The notes beneath the pieces are model-generated. The model was given only the letters and a program-made list of their open reading frames with translations. It did no database searches and had not been told where the DNA came from. Both the position numbers and the translations under genes were made by a program. Positions 63,367-64,000 of a stretch of 64,000 nucleotides of DNA are shown here, one piece after another (positions within the stretch are counted from its first letter, which is position 1; each line of letters begins with the position of its first letter). The stretch covers positions 186,001 through 250,000 of the forward strand of contig NZ_VCAO01000003.1 of the NCBI RefSeq assembly GCF_005884405.1, read 5' to 3'. Origin of the DNA: Qipengyuania marisflavi (GTDB taxonomy: Bacteria; Pseudomonadota; Alphaproteobacteria; Sphingomonadales; Sphingomonadaceae).

Positions 63367-64000
63367 CTATCGTCCGCCAGTGCAATTGCGGCGGCGCTCG
63401 ATCTCGCATTGCTGTTCGATCAGCGCGCGGGCCTGCATCCCGATATCCTGCGCGCGCAGCCAGTCGGGTGTGCCCATGTCTAGGCCAGCTTCTGCCGCCT
63501 GCGCACTGCGCAGCGCCAAACCGTATTGCCCGCTCATCACCTGCTGTTCGGCGCTGGCGAGGCGCGCGCGCGGGATATCGCCGCGTTCGGCATAGACCAC
63601 GCCCAGCTGATACCAGGCGAACGGGTTCAGCCGGTCACGCCCCACTGCGGCACGCAGCACGCCCTCGGCCTCTTCGTAATGCGTCCGGTCCTCGGTCGCG
63701 ATCAGCGCATGGCCCAGCAGACCCGCAATCAGCGGCTCTGAATTGGAAAGATCGGTGGCGCGGCGCAGCGGCACAATGGCCTCGTCCGCGCGGCCCGATT
63801 CCAGCAGGACCTGACCCTTGAGTTCGAGGAAATAGGGATCTGCAGGATCCAGTTCGAGCAGCGCATCAGCCTCGGCCAGCGCTTTGTCGATGCGCGCTTC
63901 CTGATGATAGGCATAAGCGCGCGCATACATCGCCGGGACGCTGCGGTCGCTCTGCGGATAATCGCGGAACGTCGCTTCGGGTTTGGCGATATAGCCGGTC
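63367..64000 (-). CDS. TPR-containing protein, C-terminal part (probably M48 family metalloprotease)
   Basis: The gene continues off the right edge; 210 C-terminal residues are in the window. The frame is open to base 64000 and reads TGYIAKPEATFRDYPQSDRS before a run of TPR repeats (DALLELDPADPYFLELKGQ, ALIATEDRTHYEEAEGVL, NPFAWYQLGVVYAERGD). This C-terminal layout matches alphaproteobacterial M48 (BepA/YfgC-like) proteases; the HExxH domain would be outside. It is possibly co-transcribed with the DsbA-like gene, 18 bases downstream. Confidence 0.8.
   Translation of the reverse strand, partial: TGYIAKPEATFRDYPQSDRSVPAMYARAYAYHQEARIDKALAEADALLELDPADPYFLELKGQVLLESGRADEAIVPLRRATDLSNSEPLIAGLLGHALIATEDRTHYEEAEGVLRAAVGRDRLNPFAWYQLGVVYAERGDIPRARLASAEQQVMSGQYGLALRSAQAAEAGLDMGTPDWLRAQDIGMQARALIEQQCEIERRRNCTGGR

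Noticed and set aside
1-64000. CRISPR arrays, insertion sequences, prophage or integrative elements
   Set aside because: No regularly spaced direct repeats, transposase, integrase or phage structural gene was found on either strand; genes are tightly packed and housekeeping in type.

Overview
The window is a gene-dense, GC-rich piece of chromosome from an alphaproteobacterium, most likely order Sphingomonadales and probably close to Erythrobacter/Altererythrobacter. This is inferred from protein character and gene order: DUF1491, DUF6489, UrcA, a PopZ-type protein, a fused ThiS-ThiG, and the order hemE-oriC-PPSR-maf-aroE-coaE-dnaQ. Nearly all genes are housekeeping. I see no insertion sequence, prophage, CRISPR array, rRNA or tRNA.

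Replication and partition region (1-16.3 kb). rsmG (cut by the left edge), mnmG and mnmE are read leftward in the usual alphaproteobacterial order that leads into parA-parB, which should lie just left of the window. Two identical 16-base parS sites occur, one inside rsmG (150-165) and one between mnmG and mnmE (2255-2270). The hemE/PPSR gap (10022-10339) is where oriC lies in Caulobacter and Rickettsia. Here it holds a very AT-rich stretch, DnaA-box-like sequences and five GANTC sites. Genes mostly diverge from this point: rho, hemJ and hemE go left; PPSR, maf, aroE, coaE, dnaQ, hpf and sleB go right. Between mnmE and rho lie a DLH hydrolase, a glutamate-synthase-like flavoprotein, a frameshifted SnoaL-like gene and a BLUF photoreceptor.

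16-31.9 kb: xthA, erpA, a CBS protein, an S9 peptidase, the pcm-tolC-popZ operon behind a perfect 15-base palindrome, class I fumarase, a LytS/LytTR two-component pair, a UrcA gene broken by an in-frame stop, a DAG-kinase-like protein, a phosphoesterase, a TylF-like methyltransferase and the rplM-rpsI operon with a clear terminator.

32-42 kb: cutA-ctaA, a MerC-like protein, fused thiS-thiG, lipoproteins, an acyl-CoA synthetase, gamma-glutamyltransferase, pyrD, then a non-coding gap with an orphan intrinsic terminator (possible small RNA or leader) and an AraC-type regulator.

43-49.8 kb: a complete SUF iron-sulfur operon (Rrf2 regulator, sufB, C, D, S, T, A) with an inverted-repeat operator at its start. 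Two unrelated genes and a palindromic repeat sit between sufB and sufC.

49.8-64 kb: EI24-like membrane protein, adenosine kinase, divergent purD and xseA whose start codons overlap, DUF2093, an M23 peptidase, rpmB with a good promoter, tadA, RNase T2, nadC, a second LytS/LytTR pair, an HD-domain protein resembling PhnZ/MIOX oxygenases, a DsbA-like protein and the C-terminal part of a TPR protein (probably an M48 metalloprotease) at the right edge.

No clearly new multi-gene system was found. The most useful leads are the origin/parS layout, the extra genes inside the SUF operon, the orphan terminator, the operator-like palindromes and the two broken genes.
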